Assembly (NCBI GenBank): GCA_009746045.1
Contig: RPFO01000667.1
Coordinates: forward strand, 7,007,046 to 7,071,045
Direction: 5' to 3'
From: Mesostigma viride
Taxonomy: Eukaryota > Streptophyta > Mesostigmatophyceae > Mesostigmatales > Mesostigmataceae
Length of the DNA stretch: 64,000 bases
Each line of letters begins with the position of its first letter. Position 1 is the first letter of the stretch. The notes below the pieces were generated by a model. The model made no database searches. It worked only from the letters and a program-made list of their open reading frames with translations, and had not been told where the DNA came from. Positions 36,201 through 47,219 of the stretch are shown here, in pieces. The position numbers and the translations under genes are program-made.

Positions 36201-39200
36201 GCTTACTATGGTGTCTTGACACACACGGCGCACCATCCAGCGAGCCTAACCACGTGGCCTCCGAGGCACTGTTTCAGCTAGCTTCGAGCCGTAGCTTACT
36301 ATGGTGTCTTGACACACACGGCCCACCATCCAGCGAGCCTAACCACGTGGCCTCCGAGGCACTGTTTCAGCTGGCTTCGAGCCGTAGCTTACTATGGTGT
36401 CTTGACACACACGGCGCACCATCCAGCGAACCTAACCACGTGGCCTCCGAGGCACTGTTTCAGCTGGCTTCGAGCCGTAGCTTACTATGGTGTCTTGACA
36501 CACACGGCGCACCATCCAGCGAGCCTAACCACGTGGCCTCCGAGGCACTGTTTCAGCTAGCTTCGAGCCGTAGCTTACTATGGTGTCTTGACACACACGG
36601 CGCACCATCCAGCGAACCTAACCACGTGGCCTCCGGGGCACTGTTTCAGCTAGCTTCGAGCCGTAGCTTACTATGGTGTCTTGACACACACGGCGCACCA
36701 TCCAGCGAGCCTAACCACGTGGCCTCCGAGGCACTGTTTCAGCTAGCTTCGAGCCGTAGCTTACTATGGTGTCTTGACACACACGGCCCACCATCCAGCG
36801 AGCCTAACCACGTGGCCTCCGAGGCACTGTTTCAGCTAGCTTCGAGCCGTAGCTTACTATGGTGTCTTGACACACACGGCGCACCATCCAGCGAGCCTAA
36901 CCACGTGGCCTCCGGGCACTGTTTCAGCTAGCTTCGAGCCGTAGCTTACTATGGTGTCTTGACACACACGGCCCACCATCCAGCGAGCCTAACCACGTGG
37001 CCTCCGAGGCACTGTTTCAGCTAGCTTCGAGCCGTAGCTTACTATGGTGTCTTGACACACACGGCGCACCATCCAGCGAGCCTAACCACGTGGCCTCCGA
37101 GGCACTGTTTCAGCTAGCTTCGAGCCGTAGCTTACTATGGTGTCTTGACACACACGGCCCACCATCCAGCGAGCCTAACCACGTGGCCTCCGAGGCACTG
37201 TTTCAGCTAGCTTCGAGCCGTAGCTTACTATGGTGTCTTGACACACACGGCCCACCATCCAGCGAGCCTAACCACGTGGCCTCCGGGGCACTGTTTCAGC
37301 TAGCTTCGAGCCGTAGCTTACTATGGTGTCTTGACACACACGGCGCACCATCCAGCGAGCCTAACCACGTGGCCTCCGAGGCACTGTTTCAGCTAGCTTC
37401 GAGCCGTAGCTTACTATGGTGTCTTGACACACACGGCGCACCATCCAGCGAGCCTAACCACGTGGCCTCCGAGGCACTGTTTCAGCTAGCTTCGAGCCGT
37501 AGCTTACTATGGTGTCTTGACACACACGGCGCACCATCCAGCGAGCCTAACCACGTGGCCTCCGGGGCACTGTTTCAGCTAGCTTCGAGCCGTAGCTTAC
37601 TATGGTGTCTTGACACACACGGCGCACCATCCAGCGAGCCTAACCACGTGGCCTCCGAGGCACTGTTTCAGCTAGCTTCGAGCCGTAGCTTACTATGGTG
37701 TCTTGACACACACGGCCCACCATCCAGCGAGCCTAACCACGTGGCCTCCGAGGCACTGTTTCAGCTGGCTTCGAGCCGTAGCTTACTATGGTGTCTTGAC
37801 ACACACGGCGCACCATCCAGCGAGCCTAACCACGTGGCCTCCGAGGCACTGTTTCAGCTAGCTTCGAGCCGTAGCTTACTATGGTGTCTTGACACACACG
37901 GCCCACCATCCAGCGAGCCTAACCACGTGGCCTCCGAGGCACTGTTTCAGCTAGCTTCGAGCCGTAGCTTACTATGGTGTCTTGACACACACGGCGCACC
38001 ATCCAGCGAGCCTAACCACGTGGCCTCCGGGGCACTGTTTCAGCTAGCTTCGAGCCGTAGCTTACTATGGTGTCTTGACACACACGGCGCACCATCCAGC
38101 GAGCCTAACCACGTGGCCTCCGAGGCACTGTTTCAGCTAGCTTCGAGCCGTAGCTTACTATGGTGTCTTGACACACACGGCGCACCATCCAGCGAGCCTA
38201 ACCACGTGGCCTCCGGGGCACTGTTTCAGCTAGCTTCGAGCCGTAGCTTACTATGGTGTCTTGACACACACGGCGCACCATCCAGCGAGCCTAACCACGT
38301 GGCCTCCGAGGCACTGTTTCAGCTAGCTTCGAGCCGTAGCTTACTATGGTGTCTTGACACACACGGCCCACCATCCAGCGAGCCTAACCACGTGGCCTCC
38401 GAGGCACTGTTTCAGCTAGCTTCGAGCCGTAGCTTACTATGGTGTCTTGACACACACGGCGCACCATCCAGCGAGCCTAACCACGTGGCCTCCGAGGCAC
38501 TGTTTCAGCTGGCTTCGAGCCGTAGCTTACTATGGTGTCTTGACACACACGGCGCACCATCCAGCGAGCCTAACCACGTGGCCTCCGAGGCACTGTTTCA
38601 GCTAGCTTCGAGCCGTAGCTTACTATGGTGTCTTGACACACACGGCGCACCATCCAGCGAGCCTAACCACGTGGCCTCCGAGGCACTGTTTCAGCTAGCT
38701 TCGAGCCGTAGCTTACTATGGTGTCTTGACACACACGGCGCACCATCCAGCGAGCCTAACCACGTGGCCTCCGGGGCACTGTTTCAGCTAGCTTCGAGCC
38801 GTAGCTTACTATGGTGTCTTGACACACACGGCGCACCATCCAGCGAGCCTAACCACGTGGCCTCCGAGGCACTGTTTCAGCTAGCTTCGAGCCGTAGCTT
38901 ACTATGGTGTCTTGACACACACGGCGCACCATCCAGCGAGCCTAACCACGTGGCCTCCGAGGCACTGTTTCAGCTAGCTTCGAGCCGTAGCTTACTATGG
39001 TGTCTTGACACACACGGCGCACCATCCAGCGAGCCTAACCACGTGGCCTCCGAGGCACTGTTTCAGCTGGCTACCATAAGATAATAAGATAATAAGATAA
39101 TAAGATACCTACCAAGAGCTGCTCACTATCATATCGTTAGCCACCCACGAGCAGGCGCTGCAACAACACAAGGCTCTATGTGGAAAAACACGGTATGGAC

Positions 39201-41223
39201 ATTCTAGTCAGCACCCACCTCGAACGGATCATGTTGCTCTACAGCGTGTTGTGATTTACCTTTGGTCACGTTCGATGGTTCTACCATCCTCCCCATCCCT
39301 ACTTGTCGCATCCACCCAAGCCTCTAATTCAATCCAGCGCTCCCCTGCTTAGTTTATCCCCAGCGCCCGGCGTTCCAGCTGAGGAGCATCAAGCACATGC
39401 ACATGCACATGCACATGCACATGCACATGCACATGCACATGCACATGCACATGCACATGCACATGCACATGCACATGCACATGCACATGCACATGCACAT
39501 GCACATGCACATGCACATGCACATGCACATGCACATACGGAATGACAGGAATCTAGTTTTTGGAATGGCAACCCCCTTAGGAAGATCGGATAGGCTAGTT
39601 CAGGGTGCAGCGGCCACGCTTACCATAGCCCAGGGACTGCAGGGTGGCATGGGCAGCGATCAGCTGAGATGCCACACAGGGCCGCAGAAGGCAAACCGAG
39701 GCGGCCACCTCAGGGTAGACCGCTTGGCTGCCAGAATCAGCACGCAAACAACGCGGCATGGGGTGTGCGGGAGCGGTGCGAGTGCTTATCTCAGCTGATG
39801 GCGTACGGTTTCTCTCGCGGCGCTGCCATAACGTGGTGGTGTACCAGCTATTCCAACGTCTTGGCGATTACAAGCAGCAGTCAAAGGGAGGGATCTCTCC
39901 ATCAGGATGGTTCTCTCCATCATGGTATTGCTGGCAGATGCCCCCCACTCGGTGATATACAACTGGCTGCAAAGTGTTAGCTGTTTTCCACAGAGCGCAA
40001 ACTTGTTTGAATAGGAACTGCTGCCACCCGTCCCTAGTCCCCATGTAGGCATGTTCAACTCATGCTTCGATGTCCCAGTCTTTCGAATCCGCATTATCAC
40101 CTCAAACACGCCAGGCCTTTAGGCAGGCGTTTCTGCTGTGTTGGGTGCACTGACACTCACAGTGCTAGTAAATCAAGCCTCATACATAAGACTTTGTCAA
40201 GCCCAAGGGGCTACCAGGAAGAAAGGTGGAAACGAGTATATAAACTCAGAGGTGTAGGTATTCCAATTCAATAATACAGTCAATATTGACGCTCCGCAAG
40301 AGCAGGGAGCCCGGGCTTGCAAAAAGACCGAGATCCCCGCAGAAAATCTGTTGAAATAAGGGGGTTTTCAAGAGAACGATGCAGCCAAGACTCCATGGCA
40401 TCCCCCAAGGCGTTGTGGCAGTAGAAACTGAACCTCGGTGGGATGAGTACACGTCCAATGAAATTACCCCAAACCACCTTAGATGGAGCAAGATGGTGGC
40501 TGTGTGGTGTGGTTATGGCTGTGTGGTATCATTAATCGCGTATGACTACCACCCGTGACGTCACAACATGCGAGCGTTTGTACTTGGTATTGACTATGCC
40601 ATGATCTAGTAATATCGATTCTGGGACGTTTAGGCACTATGTATACGGAAGAGCTGAAACGCGGGTAATGCAGAATTTTAAAAAAAGGACATTTTGCCAG
40701 TGAGCTAGCCCAGGCCAGGCGCCATGCGTGCTTTACATAGTGACCCGCAACAATGAGCCAACTACCATCGCCATGCCGGCTTGCCCATGAAGCGAGAGAG
40801 AAAGTACGGATGCGGAAGCAACGGGTAACGCAGTGGCAAGCTAAAATTGAAGACTCATATTTCCATAGAACAACTGCGGAATTAAAATACCCTATGATTT
40901 ATGAGCGATTTATTCTCCTCAAATGCGCAACAAGTCGGGGGTTCGCAGCAATGGGCATTAACAACGCCGCAAGGAATACCACCAATTACGCTGAAGGAGG
41001 CTGATGAAAATAAGGCAAAGTTGAATGGATTCGGGAGTTACCCACCACTCTAAGGGAAAAAATAAAACTGATACTTATTATTATGACGGATATATACTCA
41101 ATGTGAGCCAGCTTACCGCAGAAAATTGTTTGCAGTCGCATATCGGATGTCCAAAACGAGATCTGGGCACAAAGCCTTCGCATCAACCAGGTCGGGGTGA
41201 TTGATGACTAGCTTGGCGGCCAT
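24270..41223 (-). CDS. vanX: VanX-like D-Ala-D-Ala dipeptidase (peptidase M15D), seven exons
   Basis: Exons on the minus strand: 41223-41117, 39727-39624, 29063-28991, 28030-27921, 26178-26111, 25444-25392 and 24351-24270. Together they give 597 nt, 198 aa plus stop, in frame across all GT-AG junctions. Motifs in order: PDLVLDIRYATANNF (20-34), VCLLRP, GLKVFDAYRPPMVQ (R79, equivalent to the VanX catalytic-site arginine), SNHNRGAAVD (zinc ligands H107 and D114), LDMPTDFDDFSERAH (125-139), and MEWWHFD (E171 catalytic, H174 third zinc ligand). Length matches bacterial VanX/DdpX (about 200 aa). The enzyme hydrolyses D-Ala-D-Ala dipeptide; there is no obvious transit or signal peptide, so it is probably cytosolic. 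The start ATG sits in GGAATGGCC and precedes the first conserved block by about 20 residues. Intron 2 is 10.56 kb and largely satellite DNA. Function in an alga is unproven: peptide recycling, plastid peptidoglycan-related metabolism or feeding on bacterial wall fragments are guesses. Confidence 0.92.
26179..27920. other. VanX intron 4: unique sequence rich in ACGTAA motifs
   Basis: No other gene seen. 27195-27660 has many CGTAAC/GTTACG motifs in both orientations, including ACGTAACCTA (27199) and TAGGTTACGT (27484), suggesting a decayed inverted-repeat element. A 25-bp tandem duplication (CTCCAGGTGCTCCTTGAACA) lies at 27016-27065. Confidence 0.4.
28307..28590. repeat. 39-bp minisatellite in VanX intron 3, about 7 copies
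   Basis: GGATGGTCAAGAGGTATGGT recurs every 39 bp (28341, 28380, ...), with A/G changes between units. The 13-residue repeating open frames on both strands follow from the period being a multiple of three. Confidence 0.95.
28927..28960 (+). repeat. Interstitial telomere-like repeats (TTTAGGG type)
   Basis: TAGGGTTTAGGGTTTAGGGG followed by TTAGGGTTAAG, i.e. three to four TTTAGGG-like units inside VanX intron 3. A degenerate second tract lies at 61550-61640. TTTAGGG is the plant/green-algal telomere motif. Confidence 0.75.
29698..34903. repeat. 40-bp satellite, about 130 copies, within VanX intron 2
   Basis: Unit CACAGTTGCGGAGGATGAGG plus AAACAGATGGCCTCTCATGC. The main polymorphism is GATGAGG versus GATAAGG, interspersed irregularly. 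Occasional 43-bp units start CTGGCAGTT or TTGGCAGTT (for example near 30508, 32710-32890, 33170 and 33610). A period of 40 precludes a continuous frame. It lies wholly between VanX exons 3 and 2. Confidence 0.98.
34981..39072. repeat. 93-bp satellite, about 44 copies, within VanX intron 2
   Basis: Unit begins CTTCGAGCCGTAGCTTACTA and ends GAGGCACTGTTTCAGCTAG. Common variants: CGGCGC/CGGCCC, GAGGCAC/GGGGCAC, GAACC/GAGCC, CTAG/CTGG. Because 93 is divisible by three, one stop-free unit gives long open frames (707 and 695 codons, separated by a 1-nt deletion near 36915); these are not evidence of a protein. About 75 bp of unique sequence separates it from the 40-bp array. Confidence 0.98.
39393..39536. 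repeat. (CACATG)n microsatellite
   Basis: About 24 perfect hexamers, in VanX intron 2 close to exon 2. Several short open frames on both strands are repeat artefacts. Confidence 0.99.
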
Positions 41224-41399
41224 TCCTTACAAAATGCATTCGCCCTACAGGATTTCACATTTGTACTCAATATATTCGCCGTAGCTAGCTGTTTGAATGT
41301 GAATTGAGATGAGCTATGGCGACAACGCGACAACCAACGTTCTCTCGTTGCCGAGCTGTCGTCCGTTAAATCTGACGTTTGAACGTTTGCACCTTTACA

Positions 41400-42067
41400 C
41401 CTGTATCTAGGGCTGGCACATCCGCCGCATACCGAACACGGACATGTTCGGGCGAATACCGAACATGTGCGGTGTTCGGGTCGGCAAAAATGTTCGGCCG
41501 AACATGTGCTGTTCGGGTTCGGGTCACCTGGAAACTTGCAGAACATGTTCGTGTCCGTATTCGGGTCACCCTGGGAACCGGGCGAACATGTTCGCCTCTG
41601 ACCCGGTACCGAACATTTCTGGCGGAATCCCTGTAGTACCATCCAGTGATCCGACTAGGCAACGCTTCTCTGATGAAAAAGCGGCCTAGATTAGTCCGCC
41701 GACACGCTGGCAAGAGCAAAGCTGTTGTACGGTAGTAGAATTGTCTAAGCACGACCGGACTAGTTTAGGTAATGATTACGTAATCATTATTAATTTATTG
41801 CGTATTATGAAAAGTGACAACAAACTATGTATAGTTTCTCACTTATTTTAATTTATTTAATGAATTGTTCGTGTTCGGTAGAATGTTCGGGTATGTTCGG
41901 GTTCGGGTTCGGGTCACTCAATCCTAAACAGTACATGTTCGTGTTCGTGTTCGGGTCACCTGGGAATGTACCGAACATGTTCGGGTTCGGGTTCGGGTAC
42001 TCTCCCCAGGTGTTCGTGTTCGGTCCGGGTCGAGAAAAGACCCGGATGTGCCAGCCCTACCTGTATC
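41400..42067. mobile_element. Non-autonomous hAT-type DNA transposon with 8-bp target duplication
   Basis: The 17-bp terminal inverted repeat TAGGGCTGGCACATCCG starts at 41408 and its complement ends at 42059. The 8-bp duplication CCTGTATC flanks both ends (41400-41407 and 42060-42067). Eight-base duplications and TAGGG-type termini are hAT hallmarks. Both internal flanks are packed with GTTCGG/CCGAAC motifs in both orientations, like subterminal transposase-binding repeats. The middle is AT-rich. No transposase is encoded in 652 bp. Confidence 0.88.
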
Positions 42068-44047
42068 TCTTACCGCACGTGATCTGCTGATATCACATTA
42101 CCCATACTATAAATCTGGCGCCTTCAACTGACCGTATACATGGAGCAGTTCAGTTTTAGTATTTCGCACTTGGGAGCACCGCGCGAGCACCTAGGCCAGC
42201 ACCGGATCGGCATGCTTACGGAAACGTTTGAAAATATTTGGCAGTTTTTCCTTTTTTCCCCCATTATTTTCTTTATCGTCATTTCATTTTGTGCAAGTGG
42301 TTCGCCAAAGGCCGGTGGTTACGGTTGCTCGTTTTGCACGCTTGCACCAACCAACCCCTTGCCATGAGCGATGAGCCCGAGGAAGAAATACATACGGTTG
42401 CTTCTGAATCCATGTACTCGAGATTGGATACCATTTATCCTGGACAGAGGGACACCCGGGAATTCGTAATAAAAAGCAGCTGGCTCGCGAACCTGTTGGC
42501 ATTTATGTCAGGAACCTAACGCTACTTTTCTTACTGAACGTCTCTACATCATGGAGACTGTACTTGAAGGTAGCTTGTGCCCTTGACAAGACCGACGCCG
42601 AGTACTTTCGTTGAAAATTTGGAATAAACTGTTTGGCTACTGTAAAGCAAGCCTTTGAAAGGGAGGCCTCTCGGCGAGTCGGGAATAGTGCCCATTGACA
42701 TACTTCAAAACTATGGGTGCAATAATTGTTGACGCCGAGCTTTGAACAGGTTTTACTTTGTTTCATGGCGGTTGTCATTGCGGGCATGTCTTAGGGAGCT
42801 CTTGCGTCAGGGCATCTTTGCGGTGGAGGGCTGACAAGGCCGCTCTAAAGAGGTTATGCGTTGACACCGGGGCGGGCAAGGTTCCGTTTATTGACTCAAT
42901 ATCGGCGGCAACATGATTGTTTGCGTGGCAGTCGTTGGGCCGGCGGTACGTTGACACAATCGTTTTGCGTTTGACATGCGAATGTTTGGTTCGCCTGTGC
43001 ATCATCTTCACCTTCTATTAGAAATTCGCGTCCCCTGCACGACATCCCATTCCTTCCTCAACCGGTTTCCCATGTGAAGAGCCGCGCCGGCCCACATTTC
43101 ACTGTGTATGTGGCTAGGCAGCCTGAGGCGCATTTCTGATGCGCCAACCGCATGTCTATCTATGGTCCTTAGAGAAGTACCTTGCTCTTTCCAGGCGCGC
43201 AGTTAATCTCGCCAGCACGATGCCTGGCCCACTGTGTGCCTGCCAACCCGCCAGCGGTAGTGTTTACAACCTCACCAGCTGTGCTTCACTGGTTGTCTTC
43301 ACATTATTTGCATTGTCTGCGCATGGTGGCTGGGCGATTTAACAGCTAGGGCTGCCACATGGACAGACGGCTTGGCGAGGGCGACTCCTCATCACATTTC
43401 GTACCACTCGTCTTAAGTAACAGTGCTGTGTTGTGTATCAATGAGACAACAAAACAATCTGGAGGATCGGAACCATGGTAGCTTCAGCATGCTGTTATCT
43501 TATCAGTTATACTGTCTGTAACAGATATATATTGTATGTATAGCAGTATACTGTATAGTAACTGGTAATAAAGTTGTATATGCCCTCCATCTGTATGGCA
43601 CGCACTGATGTGCTTATTTACATGCTGACACCTGTCGTGCGTCGGCATGACACCTGTCGGCATGTTTGTGCCCAGGTATCGTGGGGTTACGACCGAAACG
43701 TTGCGCCGTCCTGCTTTTAATGCCACTCTAAGTATAATCATGCCCTCATGCTCGTGTATAACCATGCAATAATGTGTGAAGTGGGTCAATAGACGACCTG
43801 CCCCTCCACCCCCTGCCCCGCACCGCACCGCACCGCCCCGTGCGTCGAACCTGGCTTTTCCTCCCCCTTCCCTCACCTCTGGTTTGCGCCTGTCCCTCCC
43901 CCCTCCCTCATGCATCCTCCCCCCCCACCTCTTCCTCCCCCCCCTCCCCCCCGCCCCCCTCATGCGCCTTCTCGGCCCACCCACTCCTGTGCCCCCTTCC
44001 CCTGCCTCTTCCTGCCCCACCTCCCCCCACCCCCCTCATGCGCCCAG
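42068..44047. other. Intergenic or first-intron sequence upstream of the TRAPPC2L-like exons
   Basis: No confident exon. The missing first TRAPPC2L exon should be here or further left. A block at 43440-43500 resembles the dispersed repeat of 50284 (ACCATGGTAGCTTCAGCATGCTG). 43790-44040 is C-rich polypyrimidine sequence leading into the splice acceptor at 44047. Confidence 0.4.
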
Positions 44048-46306
44048 AACAACCCGCTGTACCTGAAGACGTTCACCGACGGTGACGAGAGCGAGACGCT
44101 AAAGTTCCACTACATCGTGCACTGCTCGCTCGACGTGGTCGACGAGAAAGGTGGGGGTGGGGTTAGAAAATATTACAATAGAGTTCATTAGGATAGGACA
44201 CGCTAGCTGGACGTGGCCGATGAGTAATGTGGATGCCAAAATATTAGGGAAGGGAAGGGAAAGGTAGGAAGGGAAGGGACAAAGCAAAGCAGAGCATCCT
44301 AGAAGCACGTGTGGTGGAGCAGAAAGGTGGGGGGTTGGAACAGAATAGGCACCGACAATTGCTCATTGAACACCCTGGCCGAGAACAAGGTGAATGAGAG
44401 TGAGGCGTGGTGGAGCAGAAAGGTGGTGGTGAAGCAGCACTTCCTGCCCTTTACTTGCTTTACAACACCATGCACGCTGCTATATTCATGCTGCTGCTGA
44501 AGATTTTTCCGGTGGCTTCTGTGGCTTCCCTCGGCCCCTTGCCTGTTCTATTTTTGTCGTCATGCAGCCGTGCTGCCCAAGAAGGGTGGCTCCACCGACA
44601 CCTACCTAGGCCTCCTGTACCCGACGGAGGACTACAAAGTGTAGGGAGCACCGCTTCTGTGTCTGCCAATGCAACTCACTTCCATCCCCCCATCCCCCAT
44701 TGCGGCCGCACCATTGCATCGCATGGCAGCCCAATGTGGAGTTAACATCCCTTTCCCACATAGCACCCACAGTTGGGCGTGCACCTTGATGCAGAGAGAG
44801 TCCTCTGTGGCCTGCCCACTTGAGGCAGTGAGAGTAGCTAGGGCGCCCTCCCTCCTCGTTGTGTATAGGGTTTGAAGGTCCCTTTATTGGTACGTGTAAA
44901 TTAATCCCCTTTCCCAGGTCCCAATGCTGGCCGTGTCGCTGCATCGGAAACGCATGCACCCAGCGGATAGTAGCCATCTTGCACCCAGCGGATAGTAGCC
45001 ATCTTGCACCCAGCGGATAGTAGCCATCTTCCCGTGTAGCCCTGTTCTCATCAACAAGTGCGAAAACCAACCTCTGGGTTGGGGGTTGCCTTGCAAAGCC
45101 ATAGGTATGGCCCTTTCCCATGCAGCCCTGTTTCCATGTAGCCCTGTTCCGGTGAGGATGCCCCAAATGGGGGTTGGATTGTGTTAATATTGCACATGCG
45201 CCATCTGATGCCAACGTACATAAACTTGATGTGTGTCTTCTTCGCGCGCAGCTACAGCCACATCACCAGCACTTGCACCAAGCCCTTGCAATCAGCACGT
45301 TCCTGTATCCATAACCTGATATTAAAGTTAATATACCCTACTTGTTGTGTACACGCAGCTACAACTATGTCACCAGCACACCAGCCAAGTCAACTAGTAG
45401 CCCTGGCAATCAGCATATTCTCGCATCTTTAACCTGATGCCAACGTAAAATACCCTGGGTGCGTCCCGTTGGCACGCAGCTACGGCTACATCACCAACAC
45501 GCGCGCCAAGTTCATGCTGGTCGTCAGCGACGCGGATGTGCGGGAGACAGACTTCAAGTCGGTGCGTGGCTCACGTCGGTTTGTCTTTCTGTCACAATGG
45601 AGAATGAATAATATCTAACGTCTACTTCTATTTTTATAGAATAGAATGAGCGCCCTTGTCTCTTCTGCTTCCACCCCTCCGGCCTCACCGCTCTTTCCTT
45701 GTTTGACCAGCACCCTTCTGTTTTGCTTTCTTTACCAGCACCCTTCTGTTTTGCTTCCTGGCATCCTTGTTTCCGCTTTTGCCAGAAGTGCACCTGCTGC
45801 TGGCACAATCTTCGACCAACTGGTGCCTGTGCTCCATTTCTGTTTAATCCCACCCACGCACCCACCCACCCACCCACCCACCCACCCACCCATCCACCCA
45901 CCCGTTTCTCTGCTTCCATTTACTGGACCTGCGTTACGTCCAATCGCTTCCCCATCACGGCACGCCATGGTTTCCCTGGGTCCCTTCCCACATTGATAAC
46001 CCCAAGCCTGGATCTCCAGACACATGTCCCCTTTCATGGCCCTCTTCATCGCATCATTCATCTAATATTTAACACGCGCTTACCCCCTTGGTTCCCGGCC
46101 CCTCTTCTCCCCCCTCCACCCGCTTCTCCGCCCCCATTTCTCTCTCTCTCCCCCCTCCCCCTCCCCAGTTCTTCCGCCGCATGCACACGCTGTACGTGGA
46201 CGCGGTCTTCAACCCGTTCTACACGAGCGGCGCGCTGCTGTCGTCCCCCAAGTTCGACACGCAGATAGCGGCGCTCGTCGCAGGCTATGGCGTGGGCACG
46301 TCATGA
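44048..46306 (+). CDS. TRAPPC2L: TRAPP complex subunit 2-like (TRAPPC2L) homologue, first exon not located
   Basis: Four exons with GT-AG borders: 44048-44150, 44568-44640, 45480-45561 and 46169-46306 (stop TGA). Joined in frame they give 131 residues. Signature blocks: [53 protein letters not shown] and NPFYTSG. These match animal TRAPPC2L in order and spacing; that protein is about 140 aa and begins with about 11 residues (hydrophobic first strand) missing here. The product would be a longin/sedlin-fold subunit of the TRAPP tethering complex in ER-Golgi traffic. Intron 1 is preceded by a C-rich tract. Intron 2 carries a 25-bp triplication and two decayed copies of the exon 3 acceptor region. 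A TGTAA signal lies at 46637. Confidence 0.9.
44956..45030. repeat. 25-bp minisatellite, 3 copies, in TRAPPC2L intron 2
   Basis: Unit GCACCCAGCGGATAGTAGCC plus ATCTT at 44956, 44981 and 45006. Confidence 0.95.
45205..45479 (+). repeat. Two decayed tandem copies of the exon 3 acceptor region of TRAPPC2L
   Basis: GCGCAGCTACAGCCACATCACC (exon-like start 45252) and ACGCAGCTACAACTATGTCACC (45359) repeat the true acceptor and exon start ACGCAGCTACGGCTACATCACC (45480). They share flanking AACCTGAT and CCAACGTA blocks. Coding similarity fades after about 30 nt, so the copies no longer encode the exon. Confidence 0.75.
45849..45903. repeat. (CACC)n microsatellite in TRAPPC2L intron 3
   Basis: About a dozen tetranucleotide units in a pyrimidine-rich intron. 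Confidence 0.95.
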
Positions 46307-46911
46307 TTGGTCGACCGCTTCGCAAGGCAACACCAAAGGGGTTGGATTCTCGTTTTTAGTTTTTTAGGCGAGCATCCCTCATGGCGTGGGTAGGCACATC
46401 CGGGTCTATCCTTGAAATGGCCTAGTGAATGTATTGAGTGTTGGCATGCAACTTGAAAGGGGCATGCAGGCTACATCGATTTTAATTTAAGAGAGACAAT
46501 TTAATTGATGGCTGGAGGTCGACTGGACGTTAGGCAAGGAGGTCATGGCTTTGGTTGCGGACTTATCAGCAAGCCAAGTACTAGGTAGTGAGTGTTCACT
46601 GTGATTCTTGTACAGCCCAGTGGCTGCAAGAGTCATTGTAATTTGGATTCCGAGTCTGAACTGGCTTGAGGCCATTTCTGAATAAAGAGCCGACAGGAGA
46701 CTGCTATGGTGTCGGCGCCTGTCTCATGCAGTTGCAATGGTTGCTAGCAACTGAAAGACCCCAACTGGAACGTGCACCAGCACCAGAAGTGAGCAAGGTC
46801 ACAATTGCAAGAAAAAATTCGGATCGAAGCGCATGCGCAAACGCTATTTGGCCAGGGGAGTGGCACGGGTAAATTTTCCGGGTAAATGGGTACTACTATT
46901 TTTTTTTAACC

Positions 46912-47219
46912 AATAGGGAGACTCGTGTGTAACTTACTCCTACACACAGATCTCGAGTGATTTATCTAGTACCAAATCCGAAAGGCTTGCATCACTCCCC
47001 GGAAAGGAGAACTTTTGCGGATGACTGTAGGTGTAAGTTGGCGATGCCATGGTAACCGGAGACGTCCGTCCTATAGTCAGCGAAAGTTGGTGCGAGAGGT
47101 CCCCAGTTCGATTCCGGTCGGATTCATTTGCAGATCGCGTTTTTCCGCGTTTTCCGCGGCCCGGCACTGAACGCAAATGGTTTTCACCTTTGCGGAGTGC
47201 CTGATCAGAATAGGGAGAC
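46912..47219 (+). mobile_element. SINE-like element with tRNA-like promoter and 11-bp direct repeats
   Basis: AATAGGGAGAC flanks the element (46912-46922 and 47209-47219). Inside, AGTTCGATTCC (about 47104-47114) matches an RNA polymerase III B box, with a plausible degenerate acceptor stem GTCCGTC/GTCGGAT around it (about 47065-47125). The tRNA fold is imperfect in the T and D arms, so it is not a functional tRNA gene. A foldback DNA element is the alternative. Confidence 0.5.

Noticed and set aside
34808-39084. Two huge repetitive proteins (707 and 695 aa)
   Set aside because: The 93-bp satellite period is divisible by three, so any stop-free frame stays open. More than one frame is open, and the array lies within the VanX intron on the opposite strand.
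40265-40340. Alternative VanX exon 2 near 40300 (minus)
   Set aside because: A SLLLRS stretch looked similar, but it lacks a donor and the fit is worse than 39727-39624, which matches phase and family motifs exactly.
42765-42790. ATGGCGGTTGTCATTGCG as the missing TRAPPC2L first exon
   Set aside because: It looks like the expected start, but no usable GT donor in the required phase follows before a stop codon.
47060-47130. Functional tRNA gene
   Set aside because: The B box and part of the acceptor stem fit, but the T and D arms do not pair properly and the flanking direct repeats point to a SINE-like element.
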